The position numbers and the translations under genes are program-made. The notes under the pieces were generated by a model, which was not told the DNA's origin, ran no database searches, and saw only the letters and a list, made by a program, of their open reading frames with translations. A stretch of 64,000 nucleotides of DNA from Cyclina sinensis (Eukaryota > Mollusca > Bivalvia > Venerida > Veneridae), in the NCBI GenBank assembly GCA_012932295.1, contig JAAONU010000001.1:43435134-43499133 (forward strand), read 5' to 3'. Positions 48,772 to 58,649 of this stretch are shown one piece after another (position 1 is the first letter of the stretch; every line of letters begins with the position of its first letter).

Positions 48772-49029
48772 AATTTTCGCAGCTTTCGCCGGCCCTTGTT
48801 ATCAGGAAGAACGGGTTTGGAGACACAGTCTGCAAGATTCGTGCAAGATGTCGTCTGCTTCGTCTGCGGGGAGGTCGGGCATTACGCCAGTGGTTGCCCA
48901 AACAACTGGAGACACAGGAATGCGTTGCGATCTATGGCAACAGGAGCGGCAACTGCTACCGTCACTTCCCCACAACCACCTGTTGGACAAAAGTCTGGAT
49001 CTGAACTGGAACAGGACATCAAACAGTAA
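48772..49029 (+). CDS. gag: DIRS-like gag, exon 2 with CCHC zinc knuckle
   Basis: The 86 codons including the stop begin NFRSFRRPLLSGRTG, a basic RNA-binding stretch. 'CFVCGEVGHYASGC' follows, an exact C-x2-C-x4-H-x4-C knuckle. The end is serine- and glutamine-rich and stops at TAA. The frame overlaps the start of the reverse-transcriptase frame, which lies in a different phase. That overlap suggests pol is reached by a frameshift or by its own start. The spliced gag would be about 251 residues. Confidence 0.75.
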   Translation, partial: NFRSFRRPLLSGRTGLETQSARFVQDVVCFVCGEVGHYASGCPNNWRHRNALRSMATGAATATVTSPQPPVGQKSGSELEQDIKQ

Positions 49030-49030
49030 C

Positions 49031-51064
49031 ATTCAGTGTGAGGACGATTTTGATAAGTATTGGACTTTTGCTAACTGTTTTGATGGTTTTTCTGGGACTG
49101 ATGTTCAAAAGACTTATTGTGAATCAGTAGAAAGCCTAGTTAGTGTGTCGAACGATTCTGTCAAAGGCCGACTAAAAGGTTGTTCTGAATATTGGGAAAA
49201 TACTATTTGCGCTAATCCAGATATACTTTCCGTTGTTAAGGATGGTTACGTCATTCCTTTTACTACTCGCCCTCCCTCGTTTTACATGAGAAACAACAGA
49301 TCTGCACTGAAAAATAAGGAATTGGTAGAAACTGCAATTAATTCTTTGCTGCAAAAGCATTGTGTATATGAAGTTCCTTTTCTTCCGCATAATATCAGTC
49401 CACTGTCTGTTGCAACTAATAATTCTTCTGGGAAAAAACGTTTAATCTTAGATTTGAGTGCCTTGAACAAATACGTGAAATAACAGAAGTTCAAATTTGA
49501 AGATTATAAAGTGGCTAAGGAATATCTGGTTCCGAATGGATTTATGTTCAAGTTTGATTTGACTAGCGGTTATCACCACATTTCAATTAAATCATCGCAC
49601 CACACTTTTTTGGGGTTTTCATGGTGCTTTAATGGTAAGACTAAGTATCTGGTTTTTTCCGTCCTTCCTTTTGGTTTAAGTTGCGCCCCTTTCATTTTTT
49701 TCCAAAACTCTGAGGCCGTTAGTAAAGTTTTGGCGTTCAAACGGTCTGAAAATTGTTTTATTTTTTGATGACGGGTGGTGTTTTAACGCGACTTATGAAG
49801 CTACCTTACAAGATTCCCTTTTTGTTTTCAGTTCACTTGAAAAAGCAGGTTTTCTTATAAATACTGAGAAATCTATTTTACAACCTGTGCAAAAACTAGA
49901 ATGGTTAGGATTTTTCTGGGATCTCGAGCTTGGTTATCTTCTAATACCTGATAGAAGGATTTCTAGTGTTGTACAGTTTATTCAATATGTCCTTGACCTT
50001 TTCCCCTTTTCTACAGCTAGGCGGTTGGCACAGTTAGCTGGGAAAATTGTTTCAATTGTCGCCTGTTTTAGGGAATGTTAGTCTTCTGCAAACTAAACAG
50101 TTTTTCCGTGTGATAGAATCGAGAATAGGTTGGGATTGTCCTTTAGATATTTCGGATTGTTTGGATACGCTGCTTTTTTGGAAGTCCGTTTTTAAAGGGC
50201 CAATACAAAAACAACTGTTTAAAGACTACATGCCGTCAGTTATTGTCTACTCAGATGCATCAGCTGTTGCTGGGGCTTCGTTTATTCAGGTGGACGGTGC
50301 TGTTTCTCATAAGTCTTGGTCTTGGTCAGATTTAGAAAAGAGTAAGAGTTCGACTTACAGGGAGTTAAGATTTTCTCTTGACGCCTTCAAGCATAAGCTA
50401 GCTGGGAAAAGGGTCACTTGGAATACAGATTGTAAAAATTGTGTACATATTATCAATGAAGGTAGTATGAAAACGGAGTTGTATGCGATTGCGGTGGAAA
50501 AATTTTCTTTATGTGCGTCTAACTGCATTTCGTTAGAGCCATGTTGGATAAAAACGAGATCAAAATAGTGTGGCTGACGATTTAAGCAGAATCATTGATT
50601 ATGACGATTATGGCGTCACGGTTGAATTTTTTGAATACATAAATAGTTTGTATGGTCCTCATGATGTTGACCGTTTCGCAAATGAGCACAACAAAAAATT
50701 ACCCATATATAATTCTTTGTTTTGGACGCCTGATTGTGAGGCGGTTGACGCCTTTTCTGTACACTGGGGGAAAGACAATAATTGGTTAGTTCCTCCAGTT
50801 TTTCTTATTCCGAAAACATTAAACTTCTTGCGTTATTGTAAAGGCTTAGGAACATTAGTGGCACCATACTGGCCGTCTAGCCCGTTTTTTCCATTGTTGT
50901 TCTCAGATAATTCGCAGTTTATTGCATGTATATCCGATATTTTGCTTTTTACTGAGCCTGCTAAGTCTTATACGCAAGGGCGTTTCAAAGGAACAATTTT
51001 CGGTTCAGAAAAATTCACCAGCAAAGTGTTAGTAGTTCGCTTAAATTGTAAAGGCTGTGTATAG
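49031..51064 (+). pseudogene. pol: DIRS-like pol: RT, RNase H, methylase-like region, several breaks
   Basis: The order of blocks is normal. The RT entry has 'PPSFYMRNNRSALKNKELV' and 'GKKRLILDLSALNKYVK'. A stop (TAA 49481-49483) falls inside the frame. Motif A 'FKFDLTSGYHH' and motif B 'FSVLPFGLSCAPFIF' follow. An extra T in a six-T run (49761-49766) shifts the frame just before the catalytic 'FDDGW'. Next come the thumb 'SILQPVQKLEWLGFFWD' and 'RRLAQLAGKIVS', and another shift near 50056. RNase H shows 'YSDAS', 'STYREL' and 'WNTDC'. A shift in an A-run near 50550 leads into 'RDQNSVADDLSRI'. The final part, 'DVDRFANEHNKKLPIYNSLF...WLVPPVFLIPKTLNFL...VAPYWPSSPFFPLLF', fits the methyltransferase-like region of DIRS elements. 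With one stop and three shifts the gene is dead, unless some indels are assembly errors in homopolymers. Confidence 0.85.
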
Positions 51065-51100
51065 TCTTACATTTTGCAATACATGTACTGACATTCAGAT

Positions 51101-52177
51101 ATGTGCATAAACTTTCTTGCATCAGTAGTATCGTTTTTTCGTATGTTTGTATTTACAGCTTTATTTCTCACTAAATTTTGGACCGATGCTAAAACACAGG
51201 CTGATAATGTGTCACCGGAATTGTTCACAGGCTTACAAGACGTTTGTATGAGAGCGAAAGAAAAATCAACAACCAAAAACTATTTCTTAATATTTAACAG
51301 TTTCCGTAAGTGGTGCTCCATTCATTGTTTTCAGGATTTACAGGCTTCTGTTATAACTGTAGCTATATATTTAGTGCATATTCTTCAGACTGTGCAAAAC
51401 TGTAGTAAATCTAAACTTAACTTAACTTTTTATTCTATAAATTGGGCTCACACAGTCTCAAATGTACCAAATCCTTGTCATAATGAATGGCTGAAATTAT
51501 GCCTTCAAGGTTGTGTTCGTTTAGTTTCTAAACCGGTTCAGAAAAAAGAACCTGTCACGTCTGAAATTTTAAAACTGTATATAAATCGTTCTGCTTCTGA
51601 AACGTGCTCTTTAGTAGATTTAAGAAATTCTTGTCTTTTTGTATTATCATTTGCAGATTTTTTCAGAATAAGTGAAATTTTGAATGTCAGAAGATCGAAC
51701 ATTAAAGTTTCAGAGACGCATTGTGAAATATATGTGTCAAAATCTAAGACTGAAGTACTAAGAGACGGTAGCACAGTTGTTATTGCTAGAACTGGTTCAT
51801 CCACCTGTCCTGTCGGGTTATTGGAAAGATACCTTAGTGCTGCGTCTATTGCACACGACTCTGACGAGTATATTTTCCGCCCCGTCTGTGTAGTTCCTTT
51901 TTCTAAGCGAAGGCAGTTGAGGAAATCTGACAAACCTCTTTCGTATTCGGCAGTTAGAGATACTTTTAAACATAACGTAACTAGTTTGGGATTAGATTCA
52001 TCTAAGTATAGTTTACACTCATTACGCTCAGGCGGTGCTACTGTTTCGGCTAAAAATAAAGTTCCCGACAGACTTTTTCAGAGACATGGAAGGTGGAGGT
52101 CAGTTTCAGCAAAAGACGGTTATGTTAAAGACAGTCTTCAGGATCGTTTGTCAGTATCCATAAATTTAGATTTATAG
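51101..52177 (+). CDS. Tyrosine recombinase of the DIRS-like element (intact)
   Basis: The 358-codon open frame is a phage-integrase-fold recombinase that would insert the circular cDNA by strand exchange without target duplication. The N-terminal SAM-like DNA-binding part spans about residues 30-145. The catalytic domain follows, with R189 (FRISEI), a lysine in the beta-hairpin (SKSKTE, about 214-217), H306 and R309 (HSLRSGG), H329 (RHGRW) and the nucleophile Y341 (DGYV). All expected catalytic residues are present, and the length is normal. The first 20 or so codons look unlike the family. 'gtatttacag|CT' at 51159/51160 is a good acceptor, and a donor at 51057 would join it in phase to pol, so the true start may be by splicing. 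Confidence 0.88.
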   Translation: MCINFLASVVSFFRMFVFTALFLTKFWTDAKTQADNVSPELFTGLQDVCMRAKEKSTTKNYFLIFNSFRKWCSIHCFQDLQASVITVAIYLVHILQTVQNCSKSKLNLTFYSINWAHTVSNVPNPCHNEWLKLCLQGCVRLVSKPVQKKEPVTSEILKLYINRSASETCSLVDLRNSCLFVLSFADFFRISEILNVRRSNIKVSETHCEIYVSKSKTEVLRDGSTVVIARTGSSTCPVGLLERYLSAASIAHDSDEYIFRPVCVVPFSKRRQLRKSDKPLSYSAVRDTFKHNVTSLGLDSSKYSLHSLRSGGATVSAKNKVPDRLFQRHGRWRSVSAKDGYVKDSLQDRLSVSINLDL

Positions 52178-52349
52178 CTACCTATACGAATTGTACTTTG
52201 AACTATACTATCAAATACAGTTTCATAATTGTATTAAGTTTTGCATCTTTTTTATTTGTATTAATTCATGGCTTAATTATCTCAGTCGTGTGTATTGCAT
52301 GTATACGAACGAACTTGCAGGAGCGTCTAGCTGAGATATGCTAACAGTG
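52178..52349. other. 3' untranslated part of the DIRS-like element
   Basis: A short AT-rich non-coding stretch after the recombinase stop. Nothing specific is seen. Confidence 0.5.
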
Positions 52350-52676
52350 TTAGCAGCAGGGCGCTTTGTAAGCTTTAGCAACTGGGTGCTGCGTAGTAGT
52401 TTTTTTAGCAGCAGGGTGCTGCATCATAGATTTAGCAGCGGGGTGCTGCACCATAGATTAAACGCGGGGTGCTGCATAATAGATTTAGCAGCGGGGTGCT
52501 GCGTAACAGTTTTTAGCAGCGGGGTGCTGCGTAATAGATGTAGCAGCGAGGTGTTGCGTAATATATTTAGCAGCGGGGTGCTGCATACCAGATTTAGTAG
52601 CGGGGTGCTGCGTAACAGATTTAGCAGCGGGTTGCTGCGTAACAGCTTTATCAGCGGGGTGCTGCGAAGCTTCTTT
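52350..52676 (+). repeat. 27-bp tandem repeat with GCAGC/GCTGC dyads
   Basis: About twelve imperfect units of 27 bp are built on 'ttagcagcggggtgctgcgt'. Each contains the dyad gcagc-ggggt-gctgc, able to form a small hairpin. It lies between the recombinase gene and the 3' direct repeat and is far more GC-rich than its surroundings. The 9-residue periodic open frame through it is a by-product of the period. Confidence 0.9.
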
Positions 52677-53012
52677 TCAGATTCCTGACGAGATCTTCTA
52701 GTGTTTCTTTTTGGCCTATTCTACTTCTCTGGAGGACTGATTCACTTTTGAGACGTATAAGTATCATTCTTTTATTTTTTTATATTTTCTAGTTAAAGGG
52801 GCTGTGCTCCGGATGACAAAAAAAAGAAAGTTTTCTTGTATTATAAGTTTCTTGTTATATTTATGACTAATGCTTAAAAATAACTTACTGACAAAAAATA
52901 AGTCAAATAATTACATTATGAATTGATTTTTTTCCCTTTCAAAGTGCTATACCGTAACGCGACGGTATAACTATATCGTATAAAATTTAAAGTAAATATC
53001 TGTAATATCACA

Positions 53013-53092
53013 TGCGGCGATGGTGGTGACAGTAAAAGCGTTGGAAATATTTTGTTAACATGAGGGGTCCAGAGTTCAAATCAGGTTGGAGC
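53013..53092 (+). repeat. tRNA-like sequence inside the 3' part of the element
   Basis: 'ggcgatggtggtgacagtaa' is followed by 'gagttcaaatcagg' (B-box-like). The A-box is weak. It may be a decayed SINE inserted in the element tail. Confidence 0.35.
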
Positions 53093-53387
53093 GAAAATAT
53101 TTTTTTTTATTCTATTTTGACTTTTATAATCAGTTTTGAAGTAAAATATTATGTTGTTATAATCTCACGGCATCTAAATATATAATTTATGAAAAAAAAT
53201 TTTTATGTCAAATCTGGAGTACAGCCTCTTTAATACACTATGACGTTATAAAGTTCAATAATTTTAATCTCTCTTTGTTCATTCGATATTTGCTGCCAGT
53301 AATAAGCCGTATTCCTATGTCTTTGTGTTGTTGTTTGTTGTCGACAATTTTGATAAGGGAATAATTGTTTTACTCACATTATAAGTG

Positions 53388-53581
53388 AGTAAATAAAATT
53401 ATTCAAGTTTCAAAATTGTCGTCTGTTCTTAGGCTATTGTCGTCTGGTGTAGGAATATTTGGCGGGAACGCACGTTTTCTTCGTGCTTTGGTATATATAT
53501 ATAAGGCAAGACCGCGTGTTTACTTCATTCGAGGCTTTCACTTATTGGCAGCACTTATGTTATTTGGTTCAAGATAATGGC
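53388..53581 (+). repeat. Direct repeat, 3' copy
   Basis: Near-identical to 47675-47892 except for a shorter (TA)n and scattered changes such as gtctggtg/gtctgctg. It ends at the same 'ataatggc', after which the sequences differ completely ('ccacccgcccgtccc' here). Confidence 0.92.
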
Positions 53582-54149
53582 CCACCCGCCCGTCCCTTTC
53601 GACCCGTTTACTATTGCTAGAATGTCAAGATGTATAAACATTCGTCTTCAACGATTAAGGGAGCGGTTGTTATTTTCACATTTTTACCGGTTATTTCCCG
53701 TTGATTAAAAGGGCTAATTCTAGCGCAGAGAAGTAAAAAAATCTTTAATGATGTTTCTAAGTGTGATATAAATGCCCCGTGAAATACGTTTTGTCACTCT
53801 CCGCATACGACCAAAATTACAAAGATTGTTGTTAGAATAATGTATTACTAAAAGGTGTCTCAAATTAATTTTAGAAACACACATTCTAATAAAGAAAAGG
53901 AAAATTAAAAGCAAGGAAATTGATCTTGTAATTATATTTTGCATGTTTACAAACTAAAAACTGAAATATAATATGAATGTTATCAATTTCAAAAAGAAAT
54001 TTGAATTATGTCAATAAAATAATAAATCGCGTATGTGAGAAACAACAAAAATGCAATGATAAAAATCAGTATACAAAACATATTGCATATGATAATGTCT
54101 TGAAGCATAATAACTGAACTTGCGGGCATTCCCTTCCATAATCGTCAAC
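53582..54149. other. Sequence after the 3' repeat, possibly element end
   Basis: It begins GC-rich ('cccacccgcccgtccctttc'), then becomes ordinary AT-rich sequence. In a split-direct-repeat element the outer 3' segment should lie here and match a stretch before 53388. I could not find such a match by eye. Confidence 0.4.
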
Positions 54150-54565
54150 ATGACAAGTAATTTGATTGATGGCCACATGAGGGCATAATCTGCATACTTA
54201 AACTTCTTCCGATGTCTGATGATAATTGAATGATGTTCTGTCACGCTAGTATACAGTGAACTCTAACAGCCCGTGTTATTGTCACATCTGTTAAAGACCG
54301 ATCTTTCGAACTGCAAAAGCTCTAAATCAATTATGTCATACATATTTAATTGGTCTGCAAACTTCTAAGAAATTACAGACGTCTTGACGAATGCTATAAT
54401 AAATGGTTAAGCATGTTTTAAGTTTTTCTTTGAGGCATATGGCTAAATAACCTGATCTTAAAGCAACAAACGTTGTTTCTGTCCTGATTAAATTTTTCAT
54501 TTTCCTTTCGTGGCTGTCCAGGTTTTGAGTAGAGTTGTTATTCATGCATGAAGGGACTTGGAAGT
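54150..54565 (+). repeat. Diverged paralogous segment, copy D
   Basis: It is colinear with 23560-24060 in copy B. It shows that pieces of the duplicated family also lie downstream of the DIRS-like element. No conserved frame. Confidence 0.7.
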
Positions 54566-54589
54566 TAAGTTGCAAATAATATTAACGCC

Positions 54590-55300
54590 AAGCTGCGTAC
54601 CTCGAGATGAAGGTCACACTTAGTGGTTTTCTATGTATAGTGTCCGCTTTGTAACTTTGTTGTGCATCAAGGGGTTATTGAAATAATTTGGAATACATGT
54701 TGCCAGCATGATAGTGATATTACGCACATAAACTTCAGTTCCTTGTTTTAAAGGTCAAGGTCATACTTTGCAGAAAAAAATGTGCTATTACTTACATGTG
54801 TATATTTTCAGTAATGGTTGTGTCAGGGCTATAATGATTTGGCACATTTATTAAACTAAATAAGACAATGTGTTACATACGACTCCAAGCTAGTGCTTCC
54901 AAGGTCAAGGTCACACATAGCGGTCGTCCATATTTCGTGCAATAAGGGGTTTTAAAATACTTTGTCACAAAGGTGAAGCTCATACATTGCAGAATAAAAA
55001 TGTGCCACAACTTATACGTGCAAAATTTTAGTCATGGCTGTGTCCGGGCAATAGTTTTGTGGTGCATGAAAGGTTTTCGAAATCTGTTGGCACAAATGTT
55101 GCTTGTAGATAACGATTTGTTGTGCATAAACTATAGATGTCTGTCATAAAGATCAATGACATACATTGTAGAAATAATACATTAGTACTAACTAGTGTAT
55201 ATTATGAGTCATGGTCGTGTCCAGCCATAACTTTGTCATGCATGAAGGGGTTTTAGAACATTTCAGAAAAAAAAGAATTGTTGGTCTTTATTACAGTTAC
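54590..55300 (+). repeat. Dispersed repeat with three to four tandem cores
   Basis: Cores of about 170-220 bp share 'aaggtcaaggtcac/tac', 'atggttgtgtc.gggc', 'ttgttgtgcat.aa' and 'aaggggtt.t'. The copies are strongly diverged. This is another member of the loose class of tandem-core repeats. Family not identified. Confidence 0.6.
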
Positions 55301-56000
55301 AGACTAAGACGGCATATTCTTTGTTATAAACCGGGATTTGACTGAACTTAAATATTTAAACAACAGCAAAAGAATATTCACTCGAGTTTTTCCTATCCAT
55401 CTGTAATGTTTTTTAAGAAATTTCTAAACAAATGTGAGAGCTCTCAATGACATAATGTAATCGTCAACTGCGTGTCTAATTAAATACTGTATAGTTAGAG
55501 GAGACTTTGACCCGCAATGTGATCTATACACATACAGTGTAGGGAACCACGTGTTATGTATTTCTGTAACTCAAAGCCATATTTTCGTTACTTCTTTAAA
55601 TGGAGCCTGAGAAATACCCAGTTTGCCAAAAGAGTTTAACATTTTCTCTTAGCATACACAAGGGCCTATGGCCGTACACTTAGGCCAAACAATAGCCATA
55701 GTTACTAACCTTTCCATGGTCATGACCTATTTGCTGGTAAGTAAGCACGTAAATATACAAGCCGCTGCTATAAGTAGAAACTGAGAAAAATCCAACTTGC
55801 CAAAAACAGGTTAACATTTTCTCTAAATACATAAAGGTGATCATACTCAGGAAGTTTCGTACCTTGCAACTGTCCATACCTGTGCCTGATTATGCAAGCT
55901 TTTTAATGGTCACGCCGATGCTATATGTAAAAATAGAGAAAATACTAAACTTGCCGAAACAGGATAACTGGACAGACGGACAGACGAACGGTTTGATTAT
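55300..56000 (+). repeat. Dispersed repeat with GGACAGACGGAC tail
   Basis: Two similar cores ('gtagaaactgagaaaaatcc...ttgccaaaa...ggttaacattttctc' near 55790, and 'gtaaaaatagagaaaatactaaacttgcc' near 55930) end in 'ctggacagacggacagacga' and 'agacgccagggc'. Same architecture class as above. Confidence 0.55.
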
Positions 56001-56253
56001 GAGACGCCAGGGCAAAAAAAATCACACCAATTGCTTAGTTAAACACCAGATTGAAAAGTCTTTATTTGTAGTGAAATGTTTCTTTAACAGAATAAAGTGA
56101 TCAAGTTCAACGCAGTTTGATGGCACGTGCTACTCCGTGAGCAAATACTTACGTTAGCCTATGTTGCACAAATGTATTGTTTTCTTTGGTTGCATACATT
56201 GGGCCTTCTATAACTTATCTTGTAGCTTCGTAAGTCATTTTGTTTCTGTACAG

Positions 56254-56382
56254 ACGGTTGCTGCTGACCCAAAGTGGGCAGTAGATATGCTTATATCCAT
56301 TTTAAAAAGGGAATTTGTTGCAGGAAATATTTACTGTTGTAGTGCTTTGCAATTGTACATTCATTATTTATTTCTTGCTTAA
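56254..56382 (+). CDS. Possible terminal exon (42 codons), unrecognised
   Basis: A good acceptor 'ttttgtttctgtacag|ACG' precedes an open frame TVAADPKWAVDMLISILKRE, then FVAGNIYCCSALQ and a hydrophobic end, with stop TAA at 56380. The first 30 residues look protein-like. There is no neighbour exon in sight and no second copy to test conservation, so chance is quite possible. Confidence 0.25.
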   Translation, partial: TVAADPKWAVDMLISILKREFVAGNIYCCSALQLYIHYLFLA

Positions 56383-56828
56383 GTAGCGAAATTTTACGAC
56401 AGTATCATTAAGAAACTATAACGTTATACAATACAACATTGCAATAAAATATAAATATTTCCTTCGTTAACATACTAACAACAAACATAAAAATAACACG
56501 TTTTTAATTATTACAGATGCCCTTATTTAATTTCATAAAATTCAAAATTATTCATCTATAAAAATACTTGCAGTTAAACTTCTTGAACAGTAAACTGTTC
56601 CAGTTATCAATATAATATGTTATGTTAATAATATTTAATTTAAAAACATGTAATGTTACAAGTTAAGATTTAATTTACGTACAGACACATTTCAAATATA
56701 TTGTACGTAACAATCAAAACATCCACTTTCATCAACATTACCTTGTGCATACAAGGAAACATTATTTCTATTTGACTTTCGCAATAACTCGTCTTCTGAA
56801 AACTAAATTGTTCATTATGTCTCCTTTT
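56383..56828. other. Intergenic, nothing recognised
   Basis: AT-rich sequence with no coding signal. Confidence 0.5.
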
Positions 56829-56830
56829 TA

Positions 56831-57296
56831 TGGTGGCTGATTTGTTCCATGTCGTATGAGCGTGTTTTCGGGGCGAAAATGCGAAAACACAAAAATACTT
56901 TTTTTCGCGTAGCGAGGCGAAAATTACAATTTTGGCGTTTTTTGCCTGACGACCTTTCGCCCCGCCACATGAAAACACGCCACATTCTATGTGCCGTGTC
57001 TTTACCTAAAGTTTGTCGTATCTTTGTATCGCGGGGCGAAAACGTGCCATGCGTGGCGGGTTTTCGCCCCGCCATGCAAAGATATGACAAACTGTTTGTA
57101 AAGACATGACACATAGAATTTGGTATGTTTTCGTATGGCGGGGCGAAAGGTCGTCTGGCGAAAACACGCCAAAGATACAATTTGTTGTGTTTTCTCGTGG
57201 CGGGTTTCGCCCCGCTACGCGAAAAAAAGTGTTTTTGTGTTTTCGCATTTTCGCCCCGAAAACATGCTCATACGACATGGCACAAATCAGCCACTA
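56831..57296. mobile_element. 466-bp foldback/MITE-like element with TA duplication
   Basis: The two halves are inverted copies from end to centre (about 57058). Ends read T[GA]GTGGCTGATTTGT on both sides and are bounded by TA. Internal modules such as 'ggggcgaaa' and 'tttcgcccc' repeat many times in both senses, making it GC-rich against AT-rich flanks. The TA duplication suggests mobilisation by a Tc1/mariner-type transposase. Six overlapping open frames across it are mirror artefacts. Confidence 0.85.
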
Positions 57297-57299
57297 TAC

Positions 57300-58080
57300 C
57301 TTTTTGCATTATTACTTAACGTAACATCAAATTTCTTATGCAAACTTTCTCAAATATTTGGACATACAAAATCAATGCATCGGGTGGTGACTTTCAAATG
57401 AATCTTACGAGGTCGTTTAGAGTTGTCATCGATTTCAAGTCTGTGCAACTACGTTCAGCAGTTGTATGGCTATCCTTTTGGTAATTTCCATACAATTGTA
57501 CTGGGAAATGAAATTTCAGACATCATTTAATCAAGATTGCTTGAAAGTGAATATTTCGCATGTACTTAAACGGCATCAGGGTTAACACATAGGACTGAGC
57601 AGAGTCCCAGACATTTCAGCAAACATTGATTCCAACGTGAAGTATAATGATAGTAATGATGGTGATTACGTCTTGTCTGATGCATAGTTAGATAAATATC
57701 ACTACTTTCCTGGTTCCATTTGTCTGTTTGATGAAGATATTTACTGTCTACACGATTTGTTAACACAGCGTCAACTGTCTTTCCAATAAAAATGCATGAC
57801 CTTTGTATGTTACAGAAATAAATACGATATTATTTTACTCTATAGAATTGTTAAAATGGTAATCGTATGAGTAAAAAACGTCTACATTTGGCTGAATATG
57901 ATGAATAATAGAGATAGAGAGTTTTAAAACTACACTGACTAAAAACCTATCAGAAGTAAATCTTTGGAGGGTTTCTAACCCTTCCTTATCATCTGTCTAT
58001 GTAAGCAAAACAGTTTAAGTTATGGTTCCATCCTAATCTCTTCTGAATGTAAATCAGTCTCTGTAAAAGCAAGTAACCTA
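57300..58080. other. Intergenic, nothing recognised
   Basis: No coding block or element terminus could be supported. Confidence 0.5.
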
Positions 58081-58345
58081 CGGGGCAAAATCATTAATAA
58101 TCAATGGCACATAATTTGTACAATCTTTGTAGAAGCTCTCCAGATGCTGCTCCATGCAAAATATCTAAAACCTTGCGTTTCAAACAATTTTTTTTTTCAG
58201 TCTTCCCTTAAAACAGCTTATGTAATATTAAGTGACTCCCGGGGACAGAATCATCAATAATCCATGGTACATAATTTGAATAATCTTTGTAGAAGCTCTC
58301 CAGATGCTGCTCCATGCAAAATATCGAAGACTTTGCTTTTCACTT
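58069..58345 (+). repeat. Direct tandem duplication of about 100 bp, offset about 172
   Basis: The block with 'aatcattaataatcaatgg', 'gtagaagctctccagatgct' and 'gctccatgcaaaatatc' occurs twice (about 58085-58180 and 58245-58345) with few changes. Confidence 0.85.
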
Positions 58346-58381
58346 AAAAAAACGTTTTACTTAGAGCATCTCTTACACTGA

Positions 58382-58525
58382 CAGAACGGCACAACATCGA
58401 CAGACTTCTTCAAGAACAATTTCTTCCTGCGTAGTATTCCGCTATGGAATTCGTTACAAGCTACGATTGCTGACTCTCCCTCTTTGGCATCCTTTAAGAA
58501 TGGGCTATCTAACCTGACCTTCTAA
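58382..58525 (+). pseudogene. 3' end of a second LINE (CR1/L2/Jockey-like C-terminus)
   Basis: The 48-codon frame contains 'FFKNNFFLRSIPLWNSLQAT', then 'ADSPSLASFKNGLSNL' and a stop. The 'ff..r.ip.WN.Lp..iv.a.s...FK..L' pattern is the usual C-terminus of CR1/L2/Jockey-type ORF2. No RT motif is left upstream, so this is a heavily 5'-truncated copy. The following 130 bp or so (to about 58650, with 'cggcggggctttttgccctg') may be its 3' UTR. Confidence 0.65.
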
Positions 58526-58649
58526 GGGGACATTCTTCCCAGTTATGAACTAGCTACCATATGACAGAATCGAGCCATGTCGGCGGGGCTTTTTGCCCTG
58601 GTACCGCCACGGAAGCCGAAACGGTTTTGTCCCGATGGTTGTGAAAAGT

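Larger units (their letters stand above)
47675..53581 (+). mobile_element. DIRS-like tyrosine-recombinase retrotransposon
   Basis: About 5.9 kb lies between two direct repeats (47675-47892 and 53388-53581). In order it has gag (spliced, with CCHC knuckle), reverse transcriptase, RNase H, a methyltransferase-like region and a tyrosine recombinase. Having a tyrosine recombinase instead of a DDE integrase or endonuclease is the hallmark of the DIRS order. Direct rather than inverted repeats point to a split-direct-repeat layout (PAT/Ngaro-like). The methylase-like domain after RNase H points to the DIRS/PAT side. True outer ends were not pinned down and may extend past 53581. The pol region has several lesions; gag and recombinase are open. 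Confidence 0.88.

Noticed and set aside
56670..57401. Seven overlapping frames on both strands
   Set aside because: Shadows of the 466-bp inverted-repeat element.
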